Assembly: GCA_948144175.1 (NCBI GenBank)
Contig: CANXME010001258.1
Coordinates: 1,907,001 to 1,971,000, forward strand
Reading direction: 5' to 3'
Length of the DNA: 64,000 bases
DNA from: Closterium sp. NIES-65
Lineage: Eukaryota > Streptophyta > Zygnematophyceae > Desmidiales > Closteriaceae
Numbering within the stretch: the first letter of the stretch is position 1; each line of letters begins with the position of its first letter. The translations under genes were made by a program, and so were the position numbers. The notes under the pieces were generated by a model that was given only the letters and a program-made list of their open reading frames with translations, had not been told where the DNA came from and ran no database searches. This document shows, in pieces, positions 33,246 through 42,019 of this stretch.

Positions 33246-34319
33246 GCAACAGGATCTCTCACTCACGGTTTCCTCCACCGTAACCTAGTTCCTGGGACTC
33301 AACATACTCGACGTAGAGAACGCGATCTACCTCAGCGCTGCAAAATACGCGGACACAACGTTCTGGACTAACGCCAGCCGTCATCTCCACGCCCTATCGG
33401 TACACCACTAGAAATCACCAGGAAAAGTCTAATCCACTCGGACTTGCCTGACTACGTGACTACAAGCGAAAATTGGGATGCTTGCTCTTCGCAGCCGTCA
33501 CCTCTCGACCGGACTCATCGTACTCAGCGAGTCAACTTGCTACCTACCTCAAGTGGCCCGAAGCGCAGCACATGGCCGAACTCGATCATGCGTTACACTA
33601 CCTCGTCAGCATGCCAACGATCGGCCTAACCTACAACAAGACCAGAACCACAACTCCAAAGCTAATCAGCTACGTGGACGCTGACCACGTAGGCGATTCT
33701 GACAACAGGCAATCGCGCATCGGCTACATCTATTGACTTGAGCCCCTCGGTCCTATCTCGTGGCAGTCGACCAAGCAAGAGCTAATTGTTCTCTCCTCTG
33801 CTGAAGCAGAATACATTGCACTCTGCTCAGCCACCAAGGAAGGACTGTACCTTCGCAAACTTCTGGAAGAAGCAAAGCTTGCCCAGTTACCCGACTTCTC
33901 CCTCTTCTGCGACAACCAATCGGCAATTCTCATATCAAACAAAAACGGGTCCGCGAACCGAACGAAGCACATCGCCTTGCGCTACTTCTTCGTGAAGGAT
34001 GAGATCGAGAAAGGGAAACTCGAGCTATCCTATTGCCCCACGTCCGAGATGGCAGCAGATTACTTGACCAAGAAACTTGGAAAGCAGAAGTTCGAATAAT
34101 GCATGCTGCTGACTGGACCGGGCCACCTCATCAGCAATGAAGGCGACGACACTCCAGAAGCGAAGGGGGGTGTTGAAAACACATAGTTCGCGCTTCTTAT
34201 GTGTTGAGCACTACAATATAAACGAAGCGAACTATAGGGAAGCAACAGTGAGTCAACCAAAGCCGTTGACAAAAGCAACAGCAAGAGGTTAAGCGAAGGT
34301 CAAAGGTCAGCGACCTTTG
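33246..34319 (+). mobile_element. Element H, right part: RT end, RNase H, partial 3' LTR (fossil)
   Basis: This continues H. The RT end and RNase H include LLFAAVTSRPDSSYSASQLATYLKWPE, SYVDADHVGDSDNRQSRIGYIY, SSAEAEYIALCSATKE-like sequence and RTKHIALRYFFVKDEI. A purine tract GAAGCGAAGGGGGG then precedes the 3' LTR at 34171. The LTR is cut at 34319 by the 3' LTR of element F. By comparison with the 5' LTR, the missing remainder should begin ATCCGCCGAAAGC. Confidence 0.85.
34171..34319 (+). repeat. 3' LTR of element H (left piece)
   Basis: This is TGTTGAAAACACATAG...GCGACCTTTG, matching 21061-21195. Element F begins at 34320, so CTTTG (34315-34319) is the expected target duplication of F. Confidence 0.8.
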
Positions 34320-34451
34320 TGTTGAAATAAATGAACAGGAATGGATGAACTAACAGTGAAAGCAGTTCTAGTACCTAACCCTAGAATTGTGTACCCCCTA
34401 TAGGCTAACCCACTGTAGCCTAAACAAGCAGAACATATATAATGTTTGACA
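34320..34451 (-). repeat. 3' LTR of element F
   Basis: 132 bp, TGTTGAAATAAATG...AATGTTTGACA, related to the B and C LTRs. It includes the TAGGCTA/TAGCCTA inverted repeat. CACCCCCATAGGCGAAGTGGGG follows as the polypurine-tract hairpin. Confidence 0.85.
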
Positions 34452-34683
34452 CACCCCCATAGGCGAAGTGGGGAGAACTGGGGGTCACAAGACCAGTCAA
34501 GGCAAAGCAAGCTCAGGGTGGATCTCAAGGATACCACACAAATTCCGAGCACAAGCAAGTGGTCACAAGACCAGTTCACATGCAGGTTTATAATAGAACA
34601 AGAGGTACAATGATTACAACCTAGCAAGAGTAAACATGCAGATATATATATATATATATATAGAGATCACTGTACAAACAAAC
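34452..34683 (-). other. F: conserved 3' non-coding region with TA microsatellite
   Basis: This is collinear with the same region in B, C, D and I. It contains a TA run at about 34641-34662. Confidence 0.7.
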
Positions 34684-36668
34684 TCAAGAAGTAAGCAATT
34701 GAGGTCCAGTAGGCACAAGGCCTAGAAGAGTGCAAAAACGCTGATGGTCACAAGGCTGAAGCACCTTGGTGAACACATCAGCAGTGTTGGCCTCAGAGGC
34801 CACGTAACGCAGACGAAGCTGACCACGTTGCTGCAGCTCTCGAGCAAGGAAGTAGCGCAGAGCAATGTGCTTCGTTCTGTGCTCCAGTCTGTGCTCCTCA
34901 CACAAGGCAATGGCTGCCTTGTTGTCGACGTACAGCACTGGAGGAGAACGAGGCCGCTCTCCAAGGTCGGTCAGCAAGTAGGTGAGCCAGCATAGCTCCT
35001 GGGCCGCCATGGCTGTGGCGTAGATCTCAGCCTCACAACTGGAGCTGAGAACAGAAGAAGAGCAAGTAGAACGCCAAGAAACAGAACCAGAGCCAAGACT
35101 GAAGGTGTAACCCTGAGACGACCGTTGAGTAGCCTGGTCGTCTGCCCAAGAAGCGTCTGAGTGCCCAGTGAGAACAACTGGGACTCGCCCTCCAAGCACT
35201 AGCCCCATGCCCGACGTACTGCACAAGTAGCGCAACACCCTCTTAGCTGCATCCATGTGCTCCTTCCGGTGACGGCCGGGAGCGACATAGCGTGCAAGAA
35301 TGCTAAGAGGGTATTCAAGGTCAGGTCGAGTGCAGGTCATCAGGTACATGAGGCAACCCACAAGCTCTGGATACGGGCCACCCGGCTCTACGGACTCATC
35401 CAAAGGCAGAGCTGAGAGCGAGTGACCGGTAGGCAGAGGAGTGGGCTGAGGCGAGGAGTACGTGAAGCGGAAGCACTGAAGGACCTGCTGCACCATGTGT
35501 GACTGAGTCAAGGTGATGGTGCGGCGTGCTCTGTCCCGGGTATCCGCAAGCCAAGATAGCTTGTCAGTTCACCCAGATCTGTGCACATGTGTCTCTTCTG
35601 CAGCTCCGACTTCACGTGGGCGAGTGCCGAAGTGTCAGCAGTGGCAATGACCAAGTCGTCAACATACACGAGGATGTAGAACGACGTCAGCGAAGTGTCG
35701 GTGCGTAGATACAGCAACGGGTCAGCAGTAGAAGGCGCGAACCCAAGAGCCGCAAGTGTAGTCCTCAGTGTGTCGTGCCATTCACATGGCGCCTGGCAGA
35801 GACTGTAGACTGGCCGCCGGAGGCTCCACTGGGTACCAGGAGGGAACGACCTAGTGAAGCCAGGTGGGCGGCGCAGCCAGATCTCCTCGTGCAGGGTCCC
35901 CTGCAGGAAAGCAGTGCTGAAGTCAAGAGAGTGGAGCTCGTAGTCACGCTGAGCGGCGACGTGCAGCAGAACCCGAAGAGTGGCCATCTTCGGGGTCGGG
36001 GAGAAGGTCTGGAAGAAGTCATTTCCCTCTCGCTGACTGAAGCCTCGTGCAACGTAACGTGCCTTGAAGACAGGCGGAGAGCCTGGCGGCCACTTCACCC
36101 TGAAAATCCACATGCCACTGACGATGTTCGCCCCAGGCGGGGGAACCTCGTCAACGTAGGTGCCTGTGGACTTCCAGGAAGCCATCTCTGTGTCCATGGC
36201 TGACTGCCACTGAGAGGAGTAGCGACCGGCCATCGCCTCTGCGTAAGAGCGTGGGGTCGGGATGTCTGGTGCATCCGGGTCTCCCTCAGGGGCAACAAGC
36301 ATGGACACGAGATGGGGCAAAGCGGCAGCAAAACACTCAAACTCCTCCTGCCTGTCCTCAAGGACGTCAGTGCCAAGAGCACACTCACCCCCGACGGACG
36401 GAGGACAGACAGACTCAGACTCAGCAACTAGGCTAGCAGCGTAGTCTAGACGACAGGTGGCAGCAAAGTCGACAAGCTCAGCAACTAAGGCAGACGCAGC
36501 AGCGGACTCAAAGGAAGGATCAGTGACAACAGTAGCCAGGAGACGCGTGACAGTAGGACTGGCAGCACCAAGGGAGTCTGACCCCGGGTCAGCAAGAGCA
36601 AGAAGAGAGGACGCAGGAGGAGTCGGCAGTGGGACACGCTGTGGAGCAGTGGAGGGATGAAGCGCCAT
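34684..36668 (-). pseudogene. F: reverse transcriptase and RNase H
   Basis: This is in two overlapping frames. The right one carries the linker end (TVTRLLATVVTDPSFES), GANIVSGMWIFRVKWPPGSPPVFKA, LDFSTAFLQGTLHEE, FYILVYVDDL and KSELQKRHMCTDLGEL. The left one carries MVQQVLQCFRFTYSS, MTCTRPDLEYPLSILARYVAPGR, HSDASWADDQATQRSS, CEAEIYATAMAAQELCWL and TADVFTKVLQPCDHQRF. Confidence 0.9.
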
Positions 36669-36932
36669 CCGGTGAGTGCGTGGGACAGGAGGAAGAAGCT
36701 GACGCGGGACACGACTACCAGTGAGAGCTGCACGGACAGGCGACGCACGACGAGACGCAGGCGACGCAGGACGGGACTCAGGCTCACGACGCTCAGTAAG
36801 ACCTCCAGTCGGACCAGTGTAAGGAGTAGGACCAGGGAGAGAGGAGGCAGACGGTAGCTGCGACTGCAGCTGGACAGACGGAGGACACCCTAAGGAGGGA
36901 GGAGGACAAGGAGGAGGGAGCTGACCAAGAAC

Positions 36933-39728
36933 CTACTGAAGGAGCGGAACGAAGTACGGCCGCGACCGTGCAGTGACTCCAGAACCAGGGTCCTCAGCAA
37001 CAGCAGCAGCTCCAACTCCCGGGTCCTCAGCACCAGCCGCAGCCCCAACGCCCGGGTCCGCAGCACCAGCAGCAGCACCAACGTCCGGGTCCTCAGCACC
37101 AGCCGCAGCTCCAACGCCCGGGTCCTCAGCACCAGCAGCAGCACCAGCGTCCGGGTCCTCAGCACCAGCCGCAGCTCCAACGCCCGGGTCCTCAGCACCA
37201 GCAGCAGCACCAGCGTCCGGGTCCTCAGCACCAGCCGCAGCTCCAACGCCCGGGTCCTCAGCACTAGCCGGAGCTCCAACGCCCGGGTCCTCAGCACCAG
37301 CAGCAGCTCCAACGCCCGGGTCCGCAGCACCAGCAGCAGCGGGGTCCGCGACACGAGGCGCACCACTCCGAAGAGTGCAGCGCCGCTCGTACCACTCACG
37401 GATCCGCTCACGGGAGGGGAGCTCCCGACTAGGAGGAGAAGCACCAACACCAGTCCTAGTAGTACTCCTGGCTCCAGAGGTACCTCTCCTGAGGCTGCAG
37501 TACTGTACGTACCACTCACGCACCTGCTCCGAGGAGAGGGCTCCTCCAAGTGTAGGACTACGAGGCTCAGCACCACCAGACTCAGAACCCCCAGACTCCG
37601 GACTCTGCAGCTCAGCACCCCCAGGCTCAGCACCTACAGACTCAGCACCCCCAGGCTCAGTACCCCCAAGCTCCGCACCCCCAGGCTCAGCACCCCCAGA
37701 CTCCGCACCCCCAGGCTCAGCACCCCCAGGCTCCGCACCCCCAGGCTCAGCACCCCCAGGCTCAGTACCCCCAGGCTCCGCACCCGCAGCAGGACGAGAG
37801 TCGACAGCTACCTCAACAGGCTCAACCGGGTCTACCTGAGACACATTTGAGGGAGCGGCACCCTGAGGGGGGAGGGGGTCTACGACAGCAGCACCTGGCG
37901 CGAGGAAGAGAGGCGGGGGGGGGAGCGGGGCTGTGCGGTAGGGGAAGAGGCGGTAGTAGGGGACGGACTCGTCAAAAGTGATGTCCTGAGAGGGAAAGAC
38001 CCGGCGCGAGGTGGCGTGGTAAAACTGCCAACCAGGCGCGTGCGGGACAAAGCCAAGGAAGACGCAGGGAACAGCACGGGTGGAGAGCTTGTCCGCAGAC
38101 GTATCGCGGACAAAAGCTCGAGATCCCCAGACCCGGAAACGCGACGCATCACCAACCTCCCCCGTCCACAGCAGCGTGAGCGAAGTCTCCGGCAAGGAGA
38201 CACGGGGCCAGAGGTTGAGCTGATGCGCAGCGTACCGGACCGCAAACGGCCACAGAAAGTGGGGGGCAGCGGCATGGATCAAGGAGGTACGAGCGACCTC
38301 CATGACCAGGCCAATGCGGCGCTCCGCAACCCCATTCTGCTGTAGTGAGGCCGGAAGCGTGAACGACTGCTCAATGCCGTGCTCAGCACAGTAGGCTGCC
38401 AAGAGGTCGGAGGAGAACTCACCACCTCTGTCAGAGTGCAAGCGCTGGACAGGAAAGTCCGAGTGGAAACGCTCGCTGAGCTGGAGACGGGCTCTGCGGA
38501 TCCAAGGGATCAAGACATCAGGGACCTCACCCTTGGTGCGCAAGGGGAAGACCGTGGTGTAGCGCGAGTAGTCGTCAACAACTATAAGGAAGTACCTCTC
38601 CTGACCCTGACCACGGACGCGGGCTGGGCCCCACACGTCCATGTGGAGCGTCTGCAAGGGAGCAGTCGTCGGGGGAAACGAGGAGGAGTGAGGAGCGGCG
38701 CGCTGCCGCCCCGCGACACAGGGAAGACAGGGAGGAGCAGGTGAGGGAGGGAGGGGAGGAAGGACCCTGGGAAGGCCAGAGACAAGGTACCGGGAGTGCA
38801 TGGCACGAAGCCGCTTCACAGACGGGTGACCAAGGCGGTGGTGCCAGAGGACATTCTCGTGTGCCAGAGAGCGACATGAGCAGGGGGCCGACAGCTGACC
38901 TGACGCGGACGCAGACGCAGACGCAGCGACCTGAGGGGACTCAGTGGTCAGTGTGTACAGGTCCGACCCCGGCTGCCGAGTGAAGGTAGCCAAGTGACGG
39001 CCCGTACGAGCACACGTGCAGTGTGTCGCGCGCTCGTAGGCATGGGTGAACTGGTGAACACCCCCATCCTGGAGCGCACATCCTGCCAACAGGTTCGTAG
39101 AGAACGAGGGCAGGTGGAGACCTGACAGTGTGCCCGACAGGACCGCAGGACAGGGAAGGAAAGTGGAGGAGGTCGCAATGACCGGACCCCCAGAGGGGTC
39201 AGCGAGGGAGACAGCAACTGGCCGAGCAAGCGGCTCAAGGGTAGTGCAGTCACGAAAGAAGCAGCGAGAAGCACCTGAGTCCAGTGTGAAGGTGTGTAGT
39301 GCTGCAGTCGACTCAGTACCAGGGGGGGCAGACGCACAAGCACCTAGAGCAGTGGCCTCACCAGCACCTGGGGTAGCAGACACGCGAGTACCTGGAGCAG
39401 CAGACGCTCTAGACCTAATGCCCGGGTCGGGCGGCACACACAGGTACTCAGCACCCTCTCCACTAGTAGACATCACATACATAGCAGATAGAATAGCATC
39501 AAAGTCTAGAGCATAGATATCAATCCCCTTCCTCAGGAGATCAACCCAGCGGGGCAGCTCAGTGGCCTGAGGGAACTGAACACGCCAAGCATCGTTGAGA
39601 CGAGCGAAGCAGCGCTGTGTGGCGTGCGATCCTCCACACGGCTGACCAGTGCGGTCACCCGTGCGAATGACGTACGTGCAGCTAAAGCCACCCCCCCCCC
39701 CCTCCCCCGTGCTGTGAGTACCACTCAC
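36933..39728 (-). CDS. F: protease, integrase and linker (931-residue open frame)
   Basis: From the start (39728): a C-x13-C-x3-H-x4-C motif beginning CTYVIRTGDRTG; DAILSAMYVM; a protease with FTLDSGASRCFFRDCTTLEPLA; integrase with WHHRLGHPSVKRLRAMH, HMDVWGPARVRGQ, VVDDYSRYTTVFPL, LHSDRGGEFSSDLL and QQNGVAERRIGLVM; then LWPFAVRYAAHQLNLWPRVS and the FVRDTSADKLST block. A linker follows with GGAEP repeats, two REWY motifs (QVREWYVQYCS; RIREWYERRCT), and about ten 11-residue repeats of the form GAEDPGVGAAA. The whole stretch is open. It belongs to a fossil element. Confidence 0.88.
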   Translation of the reverse strand: MSGTHSTGEGGGGGFSCTYVIRTGDRTGQPCGGSHATQRCFARLNDAWRVQFPQATELPRWVDLLRKGIDIYALDFDAILSAMYVMSTSGEGAEYLCVPPDPGIRSRASAAPGTRVSATPGAGEATALGACASAPPGTESTAALHTFTLDSGASRCFFRDCTTLEPLARPVAVSLADPSGGPVIATSSTFLPCPAVLSGTLSGLHLPSFSTNLLAGCALQDGGVHQFTHAYERATHCTCARTGRHLATFTRQPGSDLYTLTTESPQVAASASASASGQLSAPCSCRSLAHENVLWHHRLGHPSVKRLRAMHSRYLVSGLPRVLPPLPPSPAPPCLPCVAGRQRAAPHSSSFPPTTAPLQTLHMDVWGPARVRGQGQERYFLIVVDDYSRYTTVFPLRTKGEVPDVLIPWIRRARLQLSERFHSDFPVQRLHSDRGGEFSSDLLAAYCAEHGIEQSFTLPASLQQNGVAERRIGLVMEVARTSLIHAAAPHFLWPFAVRYAAHQLNLWPRVSLPETSLTLLWTGEVGDASRFRVWGSRAFVRDTSADKLSTRAVPCVFLGFVPHAPGWQFYHATSRRVFPSQDITFDESVPYYRLFPYRTAPLPPPPLFLAPGAAVVDPLPPQGAAPSNVSQVDPVEPVEVAVDSRPAAGAEPGGTEPGGAEPGGAEPGGAEPGGAESGGAEPGGAELGGTEPGGAESVGAEPGGAELQSPESGGSESGGAEPRSPTLGGALSSEQVREWYVQYCSLRRGTSGARSTTRTGVGASPPSRELPSRERIREWYERRCTLRSGAPRVADPAAAGAADPGVGAAAGAEDPGVGAPASAEDPGVGAAAGAEDPDAGAAAGAEDPGVGAAAGAEDPDAGAAAGAEDPGVGAAAGAEDPDVGAAAGAADPGVGAAAGAEDPGVGAAAVAEDPGSGVTARSRPYFVPLLQ
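37010..37350. repeat. 33-bp minisatellite in F's linker (66-bp higher order)
   Basis: About ten units read GGGTCCTCAGCACCAGC with variable AGCAGC/CGCAGC and GCGTC/GCCC parts. Adjacent units alternate between two versions, giving a 66-bp period. On the minus strand each unit codes for 11 residues (GAEDPGVGAAA type). Confidence 0.85.
37555..37790. repeat. 15-bp tandem repeat in F's linker
   Basis: Units of CCCCCAGGCTCAGCA with CCGCA/GTACC variants encode GGAEP-type pentapeptides on the minus strand. Equivalent arrays are in C, D and I. Confidence 0.85.
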
Positions 39729-39740
39729 GGACCTCCTAGG

Positions 39741-40018
39741 TGCGGAGATAACTACTACAACGGGAGCTTAGAGTACTGGCTAGGCACGTGTGCTCGTGTG
39801 ATGTCTACGTTCGTTGGTCCTTAGCCGTTGAAGTCGGCCGTTGGCTTCCCAAGTCGGCGGTATTGCAGTGGCGCCGTGCAAGTCGACCAACCCCGTCGAC
39901 CAGCTCGTCCAAGTCGGCGTCGCCCACTGCTGCAAGTCGGCTGTACCTTCCGTACACCCCACCACGAAGTCGGCTCCGCCCAAGCGTGGACAGGGCCAAC
40001 ACACAACTCCCGTTGACA
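39741..40018 (-). mobile_element. Solo LTR of E's family, inserted in F
   Basis: This 278-bp sequence begins TGCGGAGATAAC and ends CCGTTGACA. It is the reverse complement of the two ends of E's 5' LTR (61521-62416). It is flanked by a perfect target duplication CTAGG (39736-39740 and 40019-40023) and has no internal element sequence, so it is a solo LTR left by LTR-LTR recombination. It is much shorter than E's LTR (896 bp); the difference lies in the middle. It separates F's Gag from the rest of F. Confidence 0.92.
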
Positions 40019-41068
40019 CTAGGGCGACGGAGTGTGCTGCTGGCCCTGGCCACCGCCAGCGCCTCCACGACCACCACCGCCGCCGCCACCTCCTCGACCA
40101 CCCCAATCCCTGCCGCCGCCGCGTCCACCGCCACCCCCACCACCGCCTCCGCCCTTGCCACCTCCCCCGCCGCTGCCGCCACCACCCCCACCGCTGCCAC
40201 TAGCCCCTCCAGTCGCGCCACCACCCCCACCGCCGCCACCGCCCCCACCACCGCCTCCCCCGCTGTCACCACCACCGCCCTTGCCCCCTTTGCCCTTGCC
40301 GCTGCGGCGCCCGCTCGAAGCAGACGCAGTCCCGACCTTCTCAGCACCAAGGAGGTCGACAGCAGCAGCAGAGGCGACAGAGGGAAGAAGGGGGGAAGGA
40401 GAACACCCCTCAAAGAACGGGGTACGGGGTTCGCCACGAGAGGCACCTACAGCTACGATGCTAGCCTCAGCTGCAAGCAGTTCCTTCTCGAGGAGGGCAA
40501 TGGTGAGCTCAGTGGGCCAGCGAGCTAGGAAGTGATCCCTGACAGCACGCAGAGTGTCAGGGAGGCGGGTGACTAGGTGGTAGAGAGTGAGCCAGAGTGG
40601 GGGGGGGTGCGTGGCGAGGAACTCATCAGGCATGGCGGCACGGAAGCGTGCCTCACTAGTACGGAGGTGCGTGATGAGGTCAGCGACTGTGTGGAACGAG
40701 GCCAGGTCGGGAAACAGGTAGGGGAGGGAGAGACGGCCTAGGGCGACAGAGGCAGGTGAGGAGTAGCGAGCAACGACAGCTGTGTACAGTGCCTGTGCAG
40801 TCTTGTGCTGGCCAAAGTGCTCGCGCTCATCTATCGGCAGGGAGTTGCGAAAAGCGAAGCGAGCGTGGGCATCACGAGTCTGCCACTGTGAGCGGGCAGT
40901 GCTGTCAGCAGTAGCAGCAGGGGCAGTGACATGGCCTAGGGCGTGGTCGTACAGTGAGATGTCGTCCTTGGCTGTGAGCTGTAGATAGAGGTGCAGGTCG
41001 TCTAGCCAGGTGTCAAACTTCTTAGGGCGGCCCTCAGCATCGAAAACTAGCACCTGTTGGCTAGCCAT
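40019..41068 (-). pseudogene. F: Gag
   Basis: This starts MASQQVLVFDAEGRPKKFDTWLDDLHLYLQ at 41068. It has the Gag core of the group (FGQHKTAQALYTAVVARYSSP, LSLPYLFPDLASF, RFRAAMPDEFLATHPPP), a GRRSGKGKGGKG patch and a long glycine-rich tail. The tail then meets the solo LTR. It is more diverged from B and D than those are from each other. Confidence 0.88.
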
Positions 41069-41686
41069 AGAACCCTAAACCCTAAACCCTAAACCCAGGA
41101 GGATGAAGCAGGTAGGGCGGCTCGGTTTAGGTAGGGCGGCGCGGCTCGGGTGGGGCGACGCGGTTCGGTTCGGGTCGCGCGGCTCGGCTCGGGTAGCGCG
41201 GCTCGGCTCGGGTCGCGCGGCTCGGTTCGGTCCTGGGCGGCTCGTTTCAGTCCTGGGCTGTGGCAGTCACGGACCGTTCGGGGCCTCTAGGGGCGGTGAG
41301 CGCGGGGCCGACGGGGCCGTTCGGGGCCTCTAGGGAGGTGAGCGCGAGGCCGTAAAGGGGCCTCTAGGGGCCGACGGGGCCATTCGGGGCCTCTAGGGGC
41401 CGACGGGGCCGTTCGGGGCCTCTAGGGAGGTGAGCGCTGGGCCGACGGGGCCTTTCGGGGCCTCTAGGGAGGTGAGCGCGGGGCCGACGGGGCCGTTAGG
41501 GGCGATCGCGGGGCCGACAGGGGCCGCTAGGGGCGAGCGCGTGGGCCGTTCGGGGCCTCTAAGGGCGAGCGCGGGGCCGTAAAGGGGCGAGTGCGGGGCC
41601 GTAAGGGGCAAGCGCGTGGGCCGACGGGGCCTTAAGGGGCGGATCGCGGGTCGCTAAGGGGTGGGTCGCGGGTCGCGGGGCCTTAG
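41069..41686 (-). repeat. F: leader with telomere-type repeats and minisatellite
   Basis: Immediately upstream of the Gag start is a (CCCTAAA)n-type stretch, 41071-41096, about 3.7 units. Bases 41110-41240 hold GGCTCGGTTCGG-type units. Bases 41270-41640 hold tandem variants of GGGGCCGTTCGGGGCCTCTAGGG. No primer site or LTR of F follows; D's 3' LTR starts at 41687. CTTAG (41682-41686) is the expected target duplication of D. Confidence 0.75.
41071..41096. repeat. Interstitial plant-type telomere repeat
   Basis: AACCCTAAACCCTAAACCCT continues to 41096: about 3.7 units of CCCTAAA, equal to TTTAGGG on the minus strand. It ends two bases before the Gag start codon of F. Confidence 0.95.
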
Positions 41687-41808
41687 TGAGAAAATGAGAA
41701 CGAGGATGAATGACTAAGGAATGGAGGTGATACAAATATGCAACCCTAGAAATGTGTACCCCATATAGGCTACCCCACTATAGCCTACACAATATTATAA
41801 ATTTGACA
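41687..41808 (-). repeat. 3' LTR of element D
   Basis: 122 bp, TGAGAAAATGAGAACG...AAATTTGACA. It includes TAGGCTA/TAGCCTA arms. It is clearly a different subfamily from F's LTR. Confidence 0.75.
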
Positions 41809-42019
41809 CACCCCCATAGGCAAAGTGGGGGAGAACAAGGGGTCACAAGACCAGTCAAGCAAAGCAGACAAAGCTCAGGGTGGATCACAACGTCACCACA
41901 CAGTCCGAGCACAAGGTCAAGGCCACAAGGCCACTTCACATGCAGGAGTACACATATATATATAAGGCTAAACAAGCAAGAGCAGGTATATATATATATA
42001 TGTAAGAGTACAAGCAAGG

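Larger units (their letters stand above)
34320..41686 (-). mobile_element. Element F: Ty1/copia in H's 3' LTR (fossil)
   Basis: This is a minus-strand copia of the GC-rich group. It has a 3' LTR (34320-34451), conserved 3' non-coding region, RNase H and RT (34684-36668), linker, integrase and protease (36933-39728), Gag (40019-41068) and leader (41069-41686). Its own 5' LTR and primer site are not present; its leader runs straight into D's 3' LTR at 41687. The two LTRs are too different to be a pair, so the simplest reading is that D inserted into F's leader and the rest of F lies beyond the window. A solo LTR of E's family interrupts it at 39741-40018. There are about three to five breaks. 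Confidence 0.88.

Noticed and set aside
36973-37839. A 288-codon plus-strand frame opposite F's linker
   Set aside because: It mirrors the 33-bp and 15-bp repeats on the coding strand, which lies between recognised integrase and RT. It is a by-product of the repeat.
41071-41096. A chromosome end or telomere-proximal position
   Set aside because: Fewer than four units, inside a retrotransposon leader, with transposon sequence on both sides.
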